In this document: positions 24,135 through 33,436 of the stretch, one piece after another
Layout of the letters: every line of letters begins with the position of its first letter
Position numbering within the stretch: the first letter of the stretch is position 1
Assembly (NCBI RefSeq): GCF_000013045.1
Contig: NC_007677.1
Coordinates: 1,550,001-1,614,000, forward strand
Source: Salinibacter ruber DSM 13855
GTDB taxonomy: Bacteria > Bacteroidota > Rhodothermia > Rhodothermales > Salinibacteraceae
Reading direction: 5' to 3'
DNA: 64,000 nt
The notes under the pieces: model-generated
Databases searched by the model: none
Seen by the model: the letters and a program-made list of their open reading frames with translations, nothing else
What the model was told of the DNA's origin: nothing
Translations under genes and position numbers: made by a program

Positions 24135-25784
24135 ATGACGTCCCTGACCCGCCGCACGGCGTACTACCTACTGGTGCTCGCGGCCGCCACCGTGGGACTG
24201 ACGGGCGCGTACAGCCTGGGCATGAGCGTGTGGGAGGGACGGCCGCGGCCGTGGTACCAGGCCCTGGAGGTGGTGGTGCAGACGTTCACGACGACCGGAT
24301 ACGGCGAGGACGCGCCGTGGAGCAGTCCCCAGATGAACATGCTGGTGGTCGTTATTCAACTCGCGGGCATTGGGTTCATTCTGAGTGCCGTGGACGTGTT
24401 CGTGGTGCCCTGGCTCCGCGAGGCGCTCAGGCCCACGGCCCCGAAGGGCCTCCCCGACCGGTCCGGTCACGTCATCGTGTGCGGCTACACGCCCCGGGTG
24501 GAGGTCTTCATCGACGAGATGATTGAGCGGGGAGAGGAGTACGTGCTCATTGAGCCCAACGTGGAGCAGGCCGCGTCGCTCTACGAGCGGGACTACGAGG
24601 TCATGGAGGGGGACCCGACATCGACTGCCGTTCTGGAGCGGGCCTCCGTCGGGGCGGCAAAGGCCCTGGTGGCCGACGTGGCCGACGACGAAAATGCCAG
24701 CATTGTGCTTGCGGCCCGTGAGGCCAGTCCGGAACGCCGCATCATCACGTTGGCCGAGGACGCCTCGGCAACCCGATACCACCGGGCGGCGGGGGCGGAC
24801 GTGGCGCTTTCGCCCCGGCAGCTGCTCGGGCGGAGCCTCGCTGCGCAGGTGCCCGTGGCCGCGGCGGCCAACGTGGAGGAACAGGCGACGGCGGGGACTG
24901 AGATTGACTTCGCGGAGCTCATCGTGACCCGGCACGGCCCGTCTCACGACCATTCACTCCGCGCCCTTCGGCTTTCGGAGCGGTTCGGGGTGCGCGTCAT
25001 TGGGGCCTGGCTCGATGGCACCTTCGAGACGTCCGTGGACGCCGACACGCCCCTCGAAGCGGGCACGCGCCTGTTTCTCGCCGGCACGCCCGACCAACTG
25101 GATGCCCTTCGCAGTGAGATGGCCCCGTACGTGCGGGCCTTCACGCCACAGTCCATCATCCTCGCCGGACACGGCGACTCGGGGCAGGCCGCGCGGGACT
25201 CCCTTCGGGCGGTACATGCCGACGTGACGGTGCTCGACCTCGAAGACGGGGCGGAGGTGGACGTGGCGGGGGACGTTCGCGACCCCGACGCGCTCCGGGC
25301 CTGCGGAATCGAGGACGCGTCGGCCCTTATCATCGCCGTGGACGACGACAGCGTCGCCACGTTCGCGACGCTCATCGCGCGCGACCTGAACCCGGAGCTG
25401 CAAATCCTCGTCCGGGCCCACGACGAGACGGCCGTTCAGAACCTCTACCGGGCCGGCGCGGACTTCGTGCAGGCCCTGCCGACGGTCTGTGGGCGGATGC
25501 TGGCCGCCACGGCATTCGAAGACGAGGACCACCGGTCTCGCGATCGACACATCAACGTGGTCCGCCTCCCGGCCTCCCCATTGGCCGGAGAACCGTTGAG
25601 GGAGGTCGATCCGGATGCACAGACCAACTACACAGTGCTTGCCGTGTACCGGGAGGGCGACTTCCTCACCGATCCCGACGACGCCCTCGTTGCCTTCGAG
25701 GCGGACGACGAGGTGCTCGTCGCCGGAACCGAGGACGGGATTCGGCAATTTCGGGCGCGGCTTGAGGACAGGCAGTCGGCGTAG
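24135..25784 (+). CDS. Two-TM potassium channel with two tandem RCK (TrkA N/C) modules
   Basis: 549 aa. TM1 (about 9-30), a pore helix, the selectivity filter TTGYGE (53-58) and TM2 (about 68-92) form one pore unit. The filter fits a K+ channel. RCK_N 1 starts near 107 (HVIVCGYTPRVEVFIDEM) and is followed by a TrkA_C domain (about 275-335). A second RCK_N (SIILAGHGDSGQAARDSL) and a second TrkA_C (to about 545) follow. Most MthK-like channels carry one RCK per chain; two in tandem resemble GsuK-type channels. RCK domains gate in response to ions or nucleotides. Potassium flux is central in a salt-in organism. ATG 24135 is used. Confidence 0.88.
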   Translation: MTSLTRRTAYYLLVLAAATVGLTGAYSLGMSVWEGRPRPWYQALEVVVQTFTTTGYGEDAPWSSPQMNMLVVVIQLAGIGFILSAVDVFVVPWLREALRPTAPKGLPDRSGHVIVCGYTPRVEVFIDEMIERGEEYVLIEPNVEQAASLYERDYEVMEGDPTSTAVLERASVGAAKALVADVADDENASIVLAAREASPERRIITLAEDASATRYHRAAGADVALSPRQLLGRSLAAQVPVAAAANVEEQATAGTEIDFAELIVTRHGPSHDHSLRALRLSERFGVRVIGAWLDGTFETSVDADTPLEAGTRLFLAGTPDQLDALRSEMAPYVRAFTPQSIILAGHGDSGQAARDSLRAVHADVTVLDLEDGAEVDVAGDVRDPDALRACGIEDASALIIAVDDDSVATFATLIARDLNPELQILVRAHDETAVQNLYRAGADFVQALPTVCGRMLAATAFEDEDHRSRDRHINVVRLPASPLAGEPLREVDPDAQTNYTVLAVYREGDFLTDPDDALVAFEADDEVLVAGTEDGIRQFRARLEDRQSA

Positions 25785-25807
25785 TGCCGGGCCGTCCGCC
25801 ACGTACC

Positions 25808-26884
25808 CTACGGTTGCTCGGGACCCGCCGGGTGCCCTGGGCCGATCCACTCGTGTCGGTGGAGCCGCTGCCAGGCCGCCGCAATTTGCGCCGGCGCGAA
25901 ACGCTCCGCCTTGCGCCGGCTCCAGTCCTGCACGGCCCGCACGACCGCCTCGGGACGGCGCCGGGCCTGCGCGTCGTGCCGCGTGAGCCAGCCGACCGTA
26001 GCGAGCAGTTCGAGCGTGTCGGGCGTGTCGCACTCCTCGATGAGGGCCCGCACCCGGCCCAGACGCTCACTGGCGGTCGGGTGGTCCGAAAGGGTGTCCC
26101 GCGCCACACCGACCGCTGGCGGGCGAAGGCGAAACGAGGAGTCCTGGTGCGACGGGTCGTACCCCGCAATAAAGGCCCCCTCAATCCGGCGCAGCACGGC
26201 CGTGAGGCCCGCGGCGCGGAGCCCGTACGTGCCCGGCTCGAACGTGAGGCGCAGGTCCTCGCCCGCCCCCTGCACCAGGAAGGCGAGATTGTGCGCTGCG
26301 TGTGGACTGACGGTGTCGCCCGGCGTGGCGTAGGCGTCGAGGACGGAGAGGAGGAGGGCACGTCCCCGGGTCATGGCGGGGCGATCGTCCGCGTCGGGGC
26401 CGCCGCCCTCTGCGCTCGCCGACCGGGGGGCGTAAACGAGCGCCCGGACGCCATCGAGCGACTTGAGCGGCGTGGTAAGCAGCGGGCGCACCGTCGGCCA
26501 GTCGAGCCCGCCCCCGCCGCAGCCCAGTGCGGGCACGGCGAGCGACGCAATGTCGTGGGCGGTGGCCTCGTCGACGAGGGCTGCCATCCCCGACTCGATG
26601 TGCGGGACGGACGAGGCGTCGCGCCAGTGGTCCTTCGTGGCCACGTTCAGGACGTAGCGGGGATGCTGGCCGTCGCCGAAGAGTCCCCCGCGGTCGTGCA
26701 CGAGCACGTCGCCCGGCGCCAGGGCCCCGGCGTCGCAGGCCGCCTCGTACTGCTCGTAGTTGTCGGGAAACCGCGTCTTGAACTGGCGGCACAGCCCGCG
26801 CTTCATGAGGCCGGCGCAGTGGACCGGGTTCACGAGCGCCGCCACGTCCGCGTCGAACAGATCCCCGTGTACAATTTCGACCAT
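25808..26884 (-). CDS. darG: DarG-like macrodomain ADP-ribosylglycohydrolase without adjacent DarT
   Basis: 358 aa. The N-terminal macrodomain (about 1-150) begins MVEIVHGDLFDADVAALVNPV and has GLMKRGLCRQFK, NVATKDHWR with Lys84 (the catalytic lysine position in Thermus DarG), and PALGCGGGGLDW. The canonical Asn in VNTVN reads His here (VNPVHCAG). Residues about 175-350 resemble the DarG C-terminal domain that binds DarT (HNLAFLVQGAGEDLRL, LLATVGWLTRHD, AAWQRLHRHEW). DarG reverses ADP-ribosylation of thymidine in DNA by DarT. No DarT-sized gene is beside it; neighbours are a K+ channel and gcvP. It may be a solitary antitoxin or a housekeeping repair enzyme. Confidence 0.8.
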   Translation of the reverse strand: MVEIVHGDLFDADVAALVNPVHCAGLMKRGLCRQFKTRFPDNYEQYEAACDAGALAPGDVLVHDRGGLFGDGQHPRYVLNVATKDHWRDASSVPHIESGMAALVDEATAHDIASLAVPALGCGGGGLDWPTVRPLLTTPLKSLDGVRALVYAPRSASAEGGGPDADDRPAMTRGRALLLSVLDAYATPGDTVSPHAAHNLAFLVQGAGEDLRLTFEPGTYGLRAAGLTAVLRRIEGAFIAGYDPSHQDSSFRLRPPAVGVARDTLSDHPTASERLGRVRALIEECDTPDTLELLATVGWLTRHDAQARRRPEAVVRAVQDWSRRKAERFAPAQIAAAWQRLHRHEWIGPGHPAGPEQP

Positions 26885-26914
26885 GGACCGCCTTTATCGT
26901 AGTGGGCGCAACCG

Positions 26915-26951
26915 ACAAAGAGAAAGGGCCGCGAGACGGTCTCGCGGCCCT
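26915..26951 (-). terminator. Terminator downstream of gcvP
   Basis: AGGGCCGCGAGA (26925-26936) pairs perfectly with TCTCGCGGCCCT (26940-26951) around a 3-base loop. On the minus strand the stem is followed by TTCTCTTTG, suiting transcripts leaving gcvP. It overlaps the leader region of the DarG-like gene, which starts at 26884. Confidence 0.8.
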
Positions 26952-27020
26952 CCTGCTGAACGTGTTCGAACGTCCCGTTCCCACGAAATGCACGCAGGGA
27001 CAGGGCCCTGAGTGACGTGG

Positions 27021-29933
27021 CTACGCGGTCTTGAGGGCCGACGTCAGCTCCTCCTCTTCGTCCGCCTCGTAGGCGTCGGTCGGGGGACAGGCGCAGTAGA
27101 GGTTCCGGTCGCCGTAGGCGTCGTTCACGCGCCGCACGGTGGGCCAGAACTTGCGCTCGCGCACCGCCTCCACCGGATAGGCCGCCGTCTCGCGGCTGTA
27201 CGCGCGGTCCCACTCGTCGGCGGTAACCATCTCGGCGGTGTGGGGGGCCTGCTTGAGCGTGCTCGCCTCCGCCTCCAGCGTCCCGGTCTCGACGGCCTCG
27301 ATCTCGCTGCGGATGGCGGCGAATGCGTCGACCAGGCGGTCGAGCTCCGCCTTCGACTCGCTCTCCGTGGGCTCCACCATGAGCGTGCCGACCACCGGCC
27401 AGCTCATCGTGGGGGCGTGGAAGCCGTAGTCCATCAGCCGCTTCGCCACGTCCTGCTCGTTGATGTCGAGCTCAGAGCGGAACGGGCGGAGGTCGAGGAT
27501 AAACTCGTGGGCCACACGGTCATTGGGGCCCCGGAAGACGATGTCGTAGTGGTTCGACAGCTGGTCGGCCAGGTAGTTGGCGTTGAGGAGGGCCGTCTTC
27601 GACGACTTCGTGAGGCCCTCTGGGCCCAGCAGCTTGATGTAGGCCCACGAGATGAGCAGAATCAAGGCGCTGCCATGTGGCGCCGCGGCAATCGCGGGAA
27701 TGTGTTGGTCGCCGCCCGTCTCCACCACCGGGTGACCGGGGAGGAAGGGACTCAGGTGCTCGGCCGTGCAGACCGGCCCCACGCCCGGCCCGCCGCCGCC
27801 GTGCGGAATGCTAAACGTCTTGTGCAGGTTGAGGTGGCACACGTCCACGCCGTACTCGCGGGGGCGGCAGAGGCCGACCTGTGCGTTGACGTTGGCCCCG
27901 TCGAGGTACACCTGCCCGCCGTGCTCGTGGATGACGTCACAGATCTCTTCGACGTGCTCCTCGAAGACGCCGTGCGTCGACGGGTACGTAATCATCGCGG
28001 CGGCGAGGCGCTCGCTGTTTACCTCGGCCTGCTCGCGGAGGTCCTCCAGGTCCACGTCCCCGTTCTCGTCGCAGTCGATCGTGATGACCTCCATCCCGGC
28101 CATGTTGGCACTGGCGGGGTTGGTGCCGTGGGCGGACTCAGGGACGAGGCACACGTCCCGCTGCTCCTCGCCCCGCGCCTCGTGGTAGGCCTGAATGATC
28201 AGGAGGCCGGTATACTCGCCGGAGGCCCCGGAATTGGGCTGGAAGGAGATGTCGTCGAAGCCCGTGATCTCCGTCAGGTAGCCGCTGAGCTCGTCGATCA
28301 CCTGCTCGTACCCCGCCGCCTGCTCCTGGGGCGCAAAGGGGTGCAGGCCCGCAAACTGCGGGTTCGAGATCGGCTGGAGGGCGGCGGTCGGGTTCAGCTT
28401 CATGGTGCACGATCCCAGCGGGATCATGCTGTGGACGAGCGACAGGTCTTTGTCCGCCAGTGACTTCATGTACCGCGTCAGCTCGCCCTCGGAGTGGTAC
28501 GAGTTGAAGACCGGGTGCTCCAGGTACGAGGTCTGCCGCGGCATCGGGCCGTCGTAGCCGCTGTCGAGGTCCGCGGCCAGGTCGTCGGCGTACAGCTTCT
28601 GGCCGTTGGTGGCCCCGAAGACGGTGAAGAGCGCGTCCAGGTCTTCGGCGTCGACGGTCTGGTCGAGCGCGACGCCTACCGACCCGTCGTCGTAGTAGCG
28701 GAGGTTGATCTCGTGCGCCTCGGCCCGCTCGCGGACCTGCGCCTGAGTGGCATCGGTGAGGTCCACGCGGAGCGTGTCGAAGTACGCATCGTGGCGGACG
28801 GTGTGGCCCGTTCGGTTCAGCCCCTCGGCCAGCGTCTTCGTGAGGTCGTGCACCCGCGTCGCAATCTCGCGGAGCCCCTCGGGGCCGTGGTAGACGGCGT
28901 ACATCGACGCCATCACCGCCAGCAGCACCTGGGAGGTGCAGATGTTGGACGTGGCGCGCCCCCGTCGGATGTGCTGCTCGCGGGTCTGGAGCGCCATGCG
29001 GAGCGCCATCTCGCCGTCGGCATCCTTCGTAACGCCGATCATGCGACCGGGCACCTGGCGCTGGAAGCGTTCGCGGGTCGCGAAGTAGGCGGCGTGGGGC
29101 CCGCCGTAGCCCATCGGCACCCCAAAGCGCTGCGTGGAGCCGACGACCGCGTCGGCCCCCCACTCGCCCGGGGCCTCCAGGAGCGTGAGGCTCAGCAGAT
29201 CGGCGGCCACGGCCACGTAGGCGTCCGCCTCGTGGGCCCGGTCGGCCACGTCGCGGTAGTCGTGCACCGCGCCGTCGGTCGTGGGGTACTGCAGGAGGCA
29301 GCCGAACGTGTCCTCGCCGAAGACGAAGTTCTCGGGGGATTCCACGATGACGTCGATCCCGATCGGCTCGGCGCGGCCCTTTACCACCTCGATGGTCTGC
29401 GGGTGGCAGTCCTCCGACACGTAAAACGTGGCGGCGTCGCTGCGGCGGTCGACCCGATTCAGCATCATCATCGCCTCCGCCGCGGCCGTCGCCTCGTCGA
29501 GCAGCGACGCGTTGGCGATCTCCAGGCCCGTCAGGTCGATGGTCATGTCCTGGAAGTTGAGGAGCGCCTCCAGGCGGCCCTGTGCAATCTCGGCCTGGTA
29601 GGGCGTGTACTGGGTGTACCAGGCCGGATTTTCCAGGATGTTGCGCTGGATGACGGGGGGCGTGTGGGTGTGGCGGTAGCCCATGCCGATGAACGAGCGC
29701 CACGTGTCGTTCTTGGCGCCGGCGTCCTGAGCCGCGTCGAGCACCTGCTGTTCGGTGAGGGCGGACGGCAGGTCGAGGGGGGCGTCGGTCCGGATCGAGT
29801 CTGGAATGGCCGCGTCGACGAGGGCGTCGAGCGACTCGGCCCCGAGGGCGTCGAGCATGGCGTCCACGTCGGCGTCCGTGGGGCCGAGGTGACGCTCGTC
29901 GAACGTGTTTGCGGACGAGAGATCAATGGCCAT
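27021..29933 (-). CDS. gcvP: GcvP, glycine dehydrogenase (decarboxylating), P-protein
   Basis: Single-chain P-protein of 970 aa, the full length of the fused form (some bacteria split it into two subunits). It decarboxylates glycine on PLP and passes the aminomethyl group to lipoyl-GcvH. The N-terminal half carries FDERHLGPTDADVDAML and FIGMGYRHTHTPPVI. In the C-terminal half the PLP lysine is Lys705 in HLNLHKTFSIPHGGGGPG. No gcvT or gcvH is adjacent, so the cleavage system is dispersed. ATG 29933 is chosen over a start ten codons upstream. Residues are strongly acidic throughout. Confidence 0.95.
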   Translation of the reverse strand: MAIDLSSANTFDERHLGPTDADVDAMLDALGAESLDALVDAAIPDSIRTDAPLDLPSALTEQQVLDAAQDAGAKNDTWRSFIGMGYRHTHTPPVIQRNILENPAWYTQYTPYQAEIAQGRLEALLNFQDMTIDLTGLEIANASLLDEATAAAEAMMMLNRVDRRSDAATFYVSEDCHPQTIEVVKGRAEPIGIDVIVESPENFVFGEDTFGCLLQYPTTDGAVHDYRDVADRAHEADAYVAVAADLLSLTLLEAPGEWGADAVVGSTQRFGVPMGYGGPHAAYFATRERFQRQVPGRMIGVTKDADGEMALRMALQTREQHIRRGRATSNICTSQVLLAVMASMYAVYHGPEGLREIATRVHDLTKTLAEGLNRTGHTVRHDAYFDTLRVDLTDATQAQVRERAEAHEINLRYYDDGSVGVALDQTVDAEDLDALFTVFGATNGQKLYADDLAADLDSGYDGPMPRQTSYLEHPVFNSYHSEGELTRYMKSLADKDLSLVHSMIPLGSCTMKLNPTAALQPISNPQFAGLHPFAPQEQAAGYEQVIDELSGYLTEITGFDDISFQPNSGASGEYTGLLIIQAYHEARGEEQRDVCLVPESAHGTNPASANMAGMEVITIDCDENGDVDLEDLREQAEVNSERLAAAMITYPSTHGVFEEHVEEICDVIHEHGGQVYLDGANVNAQVGLCRPREYGVDVCHLNLHKTFSIPHGGGGPGVGPVCTAEHLSPFLPGHPVVETGGDQHIPAIAAAPHGSALILLISWAYIKLLGPEGLTKSSKTALLNANYLADQLSNHYDIVFRGPNDRVAHEFILDLRPFRSELDINEQDVAKRLMDYGFHAPTMSWPVVGTLMVEPTESESKAELDRLVDAFAAIRSEIEAVETGTLEAEASTLKQAPHTAEMVTADEWDRAYSRETAAYPVEAVRERKFWPTVRRVNDAYGDRNLYCACPPTDAYEADEEEELTSALKTA

Positions 29934-30081
29934 CTGAAGGCAAGAGGTTGGGTGAGAAGGCAAAACCAGGGCGTGAGGTCAAATGGACACTCAGGTATAT
30001 GCCCCGCAGGCGCGCCATGTTGTCCGGAATAGCTGAAAAGCCTGCAACAGACGGGTCGGGGGTGGGCCTGTGCGGGAAAGG

Positions 30082-30360
30082 TTAGCAAATCGAGCCGTCG
30101 TCCTCAACATAACAGGCGTCCGATTGAAACCGATTCCAGTCGGCCATCAGGGCACGTAGTGCTTGGAGGTGTGAACGGAGGGCCGACGCTCCGGTCACGA
30201 CCTCGCCGTCGTCGTGCAGGGCCGGGAGTTCGGAAATGACTTCGGGGAGGGCGTCGGCATCTTCGACGTGCTCGACCTCGTGGGCAATGACCATTTCGCG
30301 AAGGGCCTCTTCGATCTCGTCGGCCCACGGGTCACCAGGCTGGCGGTAGAGCGTGACCAT
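30082..30360 (-). CDS. Small thioredoxin/glutaredoxin-fold protein without CxxC
   Basis: 92-aa acidic protein. MVTLYRQPGDPWADEIEEALREMVIAHE begins like a glutaredoxin or GST N-terminal domain (beta strand, then helix). It continues ALPEVISELPALHDDGEVVTGASALRSHLQAL, the beta-hairpin, cis-Pro and helix pattern of that fold. The position of the redox CxxC motif is GDPW, so it probably has no disulfide activity. The only Cys residues lie near the C-terminus. Function unknown. It is divergent from the PLP decarboxylase. Confidence 0.7.
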   Translation of the reverse strand: MVTLYRQPGDPWADEIEEALREMVIAHEVEHVEDADALPEVISELPALHDDGEVVTGASALRSHLQALRALMADWNRFQSDACYVEDDGSIC

Positions 30361-30536
30361 GGGATTGGGGGAATGCGTCTGTGAAGAAATCCAGGGCGCT
30401 TGTTTGCACGTGCCAGATGAGCGTGGTCGCTGAGGGCGAACATCCATCCCCCACGCTCCAGGGCTTCGCGCAACTCGCGTTCCGGGGCTCCGTTTCCCAC
30501 CTGCTTTCGCTTTCATTGTTTACGCGTGCTGTGCCC

Positions 30537-31973
30537 ATGGATCACGACCGCCTCGAACTCTCCCCCGAAAAAATGCGGACGCTCGGCTACCGGGTCGTGG
30601 ATCTCCTGGTCGACCACTTCGCGGACGGAGGGGACGAATCGCTGGGGGAAACGCCGTCGCGAGACGAACTAGAGGCCCACCTCCGGGAAGACCTCCCGGA
30701 AGAGGGGACCCCCCCGGAGGCCGTTCTTGATCAGGTGGAGGCGGAGGTGCTGCCGAACACAATGCGGGTGGACCACCCTCGCTTCTTCGGGTTCGTGCCG
30801 GGGCCGAACAACTTCGTCGGCGTGCTCGCCGACATGCTGGCGTCGGGGTTCAATGTGTTCTCGGGGACCTGGATCTCGGGCGCCGCCGCCGCGCAGATCG
30901 AACTGGTGGTGATCGACTGGCTGCGGACGCTCTGTGGCCTCCCAGAGGCCGCAGGGGGGCTGTTCACGAGCGGGGGCTCGATGGCAAACGTCACGGCCCT
31001 GGCCGCCGCCCGCCACGCCCGGCTGGACGACGACGTGACGGGGGCCGTCGCCTACTGCTCCGACCAGACCCACACGTCGGTCGACCGGGCCCTGCGGCTG
31101 CTCGGGTTCGGCCCCGACCAGCTCCACCGGGTGCCCGCCGACGATCAGTACCGGCTCGATCCTGAGTCCCTGGAAGAGGCCATCGCGGCCGACCGGGCGG
31201 CGGGGCGGCGTCCCTTCTGCATCATCGCCAACGCGGGCACCACCAACACCGGGGCCGTCGATCCGCTGCCCGCCCTGGCGGCCCTGGCCGACGCCGAAGA
31301 CCTGTGGCTGCACGTGGACGGGGCGTACGGGGCGCCGACGGTCGTCTGCAAGCGGGGCCAGAACCGGCTCGTTGGCATCGAACGGGTCGATTCGCTGACC
31401 CTCGATCCGCACAAGTGGCTCTTCCAGCCCTTCGAGATCGGGGGCGTGCTCGTGCGCGACGAGCAGCACCTCCGCCGGGCCTTTCGGCTGGAGGCGGAGT
31501 ACCTGGAGGACGCGGTGGGGGAGGAGGACGAGGTCAACTTCTCAGCCTCCGGCATCCAGCTTACGCGCAGCTTCCGGGCGCTCAAGCTCTGGATGACGCT
31601 CAAGGTGTTTGGCCGCGAGCACGTCGCCACCGCGGTGGCGCGGGGCTTCGAGCGGGCCGAGCAGGCCGAGCGGCTGCTTCGGGGGCGGCCCGGGTGGACG
31701 GTGGTGACCCCGGCCCAGATGGGCATCATCACGTTTCGCTGCGAACCGGACGGGTGGACGCCCGACCAGGTGGACGCGCTCACACGCCGCCTCATTGCGG
31801 CCGTAAACGACGAAGGGGCGGCCTTCCTGACGCAGACGACGCTCGACGGCCGGCCCGTCCTCCGGCTGTGCCCCATCAACCCACGGACGACGGCGAAGGA
31901 CCTCGAAGAAACGATTGCACGGCTCGACGCCCTCCAGGCCGAAATAGAGGTGGGGGCAACCCCGGCATCCTGA
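30537..31973 (+). CDS. PLP-dependent group II amino-acid decarboxylase (aromatic-L-amino-acid decarboxylase-like)
   Basis: 478 aa. RVDHPRFFGFVPGPNNFVG and GGLFTSGGSMANVTAL are typical of the DOPA/tyrosine/tryptophan decarboxylase branch. The PLP lysine is Lys293 in LDPHKWLF, and Asp in LHVDGAYGAP contacts the pyridine ring. It releases CO2 from an amino acid, probably aromatic; the exact substrate is not readable. ATG 30537 precedes the usual LSPEKMRTLGYRVVDLLVDH start. It stands alone with an MFS transporter gene 164 bases downstream, which may be linked. Confidence 0.86.
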   Translation: MDHDRLELSPEKMRTLGYRVVDLLVDHFADGGDESLGETPSRDELEAHLREDLPEEGTPPEAVLDQVEAEVLPNTMRVDHPRFFGFVPGPNNFVGVLADMLASGFNVFSGTWISGAAAAQIELVVIDWLRTLCGLPEAAGGLFTSGGSMANVTALAAARHARLDDDVTGAVAYCSDQTHTSVDRALRLLGFGPDQLHRVPADDQYRLDPESLEEAIAADRAAGRRPFCIIANAGTTNTGAVDPLPALAALADAEDLWLHVDGAYGAPTVVCKRGQNRLVGIERVDSLTLDPHKWLFQPFEIGGVLVRDEQHLRRAFRLEAEYLEDAVGEEDEVNFSASGIQLTRSFRALKLWMTLKVFGREHVATAVARGFERAEQAERLLRGRPGWTVVTPAQMGIITFRCEPDGWTPDQVDALTRRLIAAVNDEGAAFLTQTTLDGRPVLRLCPINPRTTAKDLEETIARLDALQAEIEVGATPAS

Positions 31974-32137
31974 CGCGGCGGGCGCCTCCGGAGAGACGGG
32001 CGAGCGACGCCGAGCGAACACTTTGCGAAAGACGACAGCGGGCCTCGATCGTCACACTCCCTTTCAAACCGACGGACGAGGGGGGCGTACCTATTAGTCG
32101 TTGCGCGAACCCTTCCTCCCAGCCTCTCTAGCTCACT

Positions 32138-33334
32138 GTGAAACTGTGGTCGTACCAGGGGGCCGTCCTCGGGGCGTGCACCCTGGCCTTCTTCGCGACG
32201 ATGGCCGCGCGGCTGGCCATCAGTCCGGTCGTGCCCGCCATCGGCGACGCGTTTGGGGTGTCCAACAGTGCGATCGGCCTGGCCCTCACGGGCATGTGGA
32301 TGGCGTACGCGGCCTCGCAGTTTCCGAGTGGGCTGCTGGCCGACCGGTACGGGGAGCGGCGCATTATCCTCGTGGCGGTGGGGGGGACGGCGCTGGCGAG
32401 CGCGCTGGTGGCGATGGCGCCGACCTATCCCGTTTTCCTCGTCGGGGCGGTGGTGCTGGGGGGCGTCGCCGGGCTCCACTTCAGCGTCGCCACGTCGCTT
32501 TTGACCCGGACCATCCCGAACACCGGCTCCGCGATTGGACTTCACACCGCGGGGGCGCCGGTGGCGGGCGTGTTGGTTCCGCTGGCCGCAGGAAGCATCG
32601 GGGTGTGGCTGGACTGGCGGTGGGCCGTGGCGCTGGGGGCCGTCATTGCGCTCCCGAGCGCCCTCCTCTTCGGGATGGTGGTTCGCCCCATCGCGCCGGT
32701 GCGGCCCGACGAGTCGCCCTGGAGCCGTCTCCGTCTCGGGCCGTTGCTCGAACTGCTCGGGCGTCCGCCCATCGCGCTCACGGCGGGGCTCTCCGTCGTG
32801 GGGGCCTTCGTGTGGCAGGCCACCGCTTCGTTTCTGCCGGCGTTTCTCATCGAGTATCAGGGCTACGGGGAGGCGGGCGCCGGCGCGCTCTTTTCGGCCT
32901 ACTTCGTGGTGCAGGGCCTCACCCAGCCGCTGCTGGGCACCCTCTCGGACCGCGTGGGCCGGTACCCGGCGGCCACCGCCGCCGTAGGGATCGGGGTGGT
33001 GGGCTACACGGGGCTCGTCGCGGGGGGCGGGCCGTGGATCGTGGGCGGGGCGACCCTCTGTGCTGGATTGGCGATGGGGTGGGGCGCGGCCCTGCTGCCC
33101 AAGTTCATGGATCATCTGGGGGAGGAGGAGCGCAGTGCGGGCTTCGGGCTCATCCGGACGGCCTACATGGTGCTGGGGGCCAGTGGCAGCGTCGTGACCG
33201 GCGCGGTGGCCGACCTGCTGGGGTGGGGCCCGGCCTTTCTCGCCCTGGCGGGGCTGCTGGGCGGAATGCTTCTGGTGCTCCTGTACGGAATGCGGCGCGC
33301 CCGAACGGATGCGGCGCAGCGGGTTGCCCCTTGA
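32138..33334 (+). CDS. MFS transporter
   Basis: 398-aa inner-membrane protein with 12 predicted helices. The loop 2-3 signature is FPSGLLADRYGERRIILV, the classic MFS motif A, and a related LLGTLSDRVGRYP occurs in loop 8-9. GTG 32138 is the start that gives MKLWSYQGAVLGACTLAFFAT, a direct first helix. The substrate cannot be predicted. It follows the decarboxylase gene and is 102 bases before the HAD hydrolase gene, all on the plus strand. Confidence 0.85.
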   Translation: MKLWSYQGAVLGACTLAFFATMAARLAISPVVPAIGDAFGVSNSAIGLALTGMWMAYAASQFPSGLLADRYGERRIILVAVGGTALASALVAMAPTYPVFLVGAVVLGGVAGLHFSVATSLLTRTIPNTGSAIGLHTAGAPVAGVLVPLAAGSIGVWLDWRWAVALGAVIALPSALLFGMVVRPIAPVRPDESPWSRLRLGPLLELLGRPPIALTAGLSVVGAFVWQATASFLPAFLIEYQGYGEAGAGALFSAYFVVQGLTQPLLGTLSDRVGRYPAATAAVGIGVVGYTGLVAGGGPWIVGGATLCAGLAMGWGAALLPKFMDHLGEEERSAGFGLIRTAYMVLGASGSVVTGAVADLLGWGPAFLALAGLLGGMLLVLLYGMRRARTDAAQRVAP

Positions 33335-33436
33335 CGACTGCGGAGACCGTCCTGCTGCAGACCGTGCATCCTGTGCCGGGGCAAGCCCATAAGAGGCCCC
33401 ACGTCTGCGCGCAATTCCCCTTTCCCCTCCCGACCC

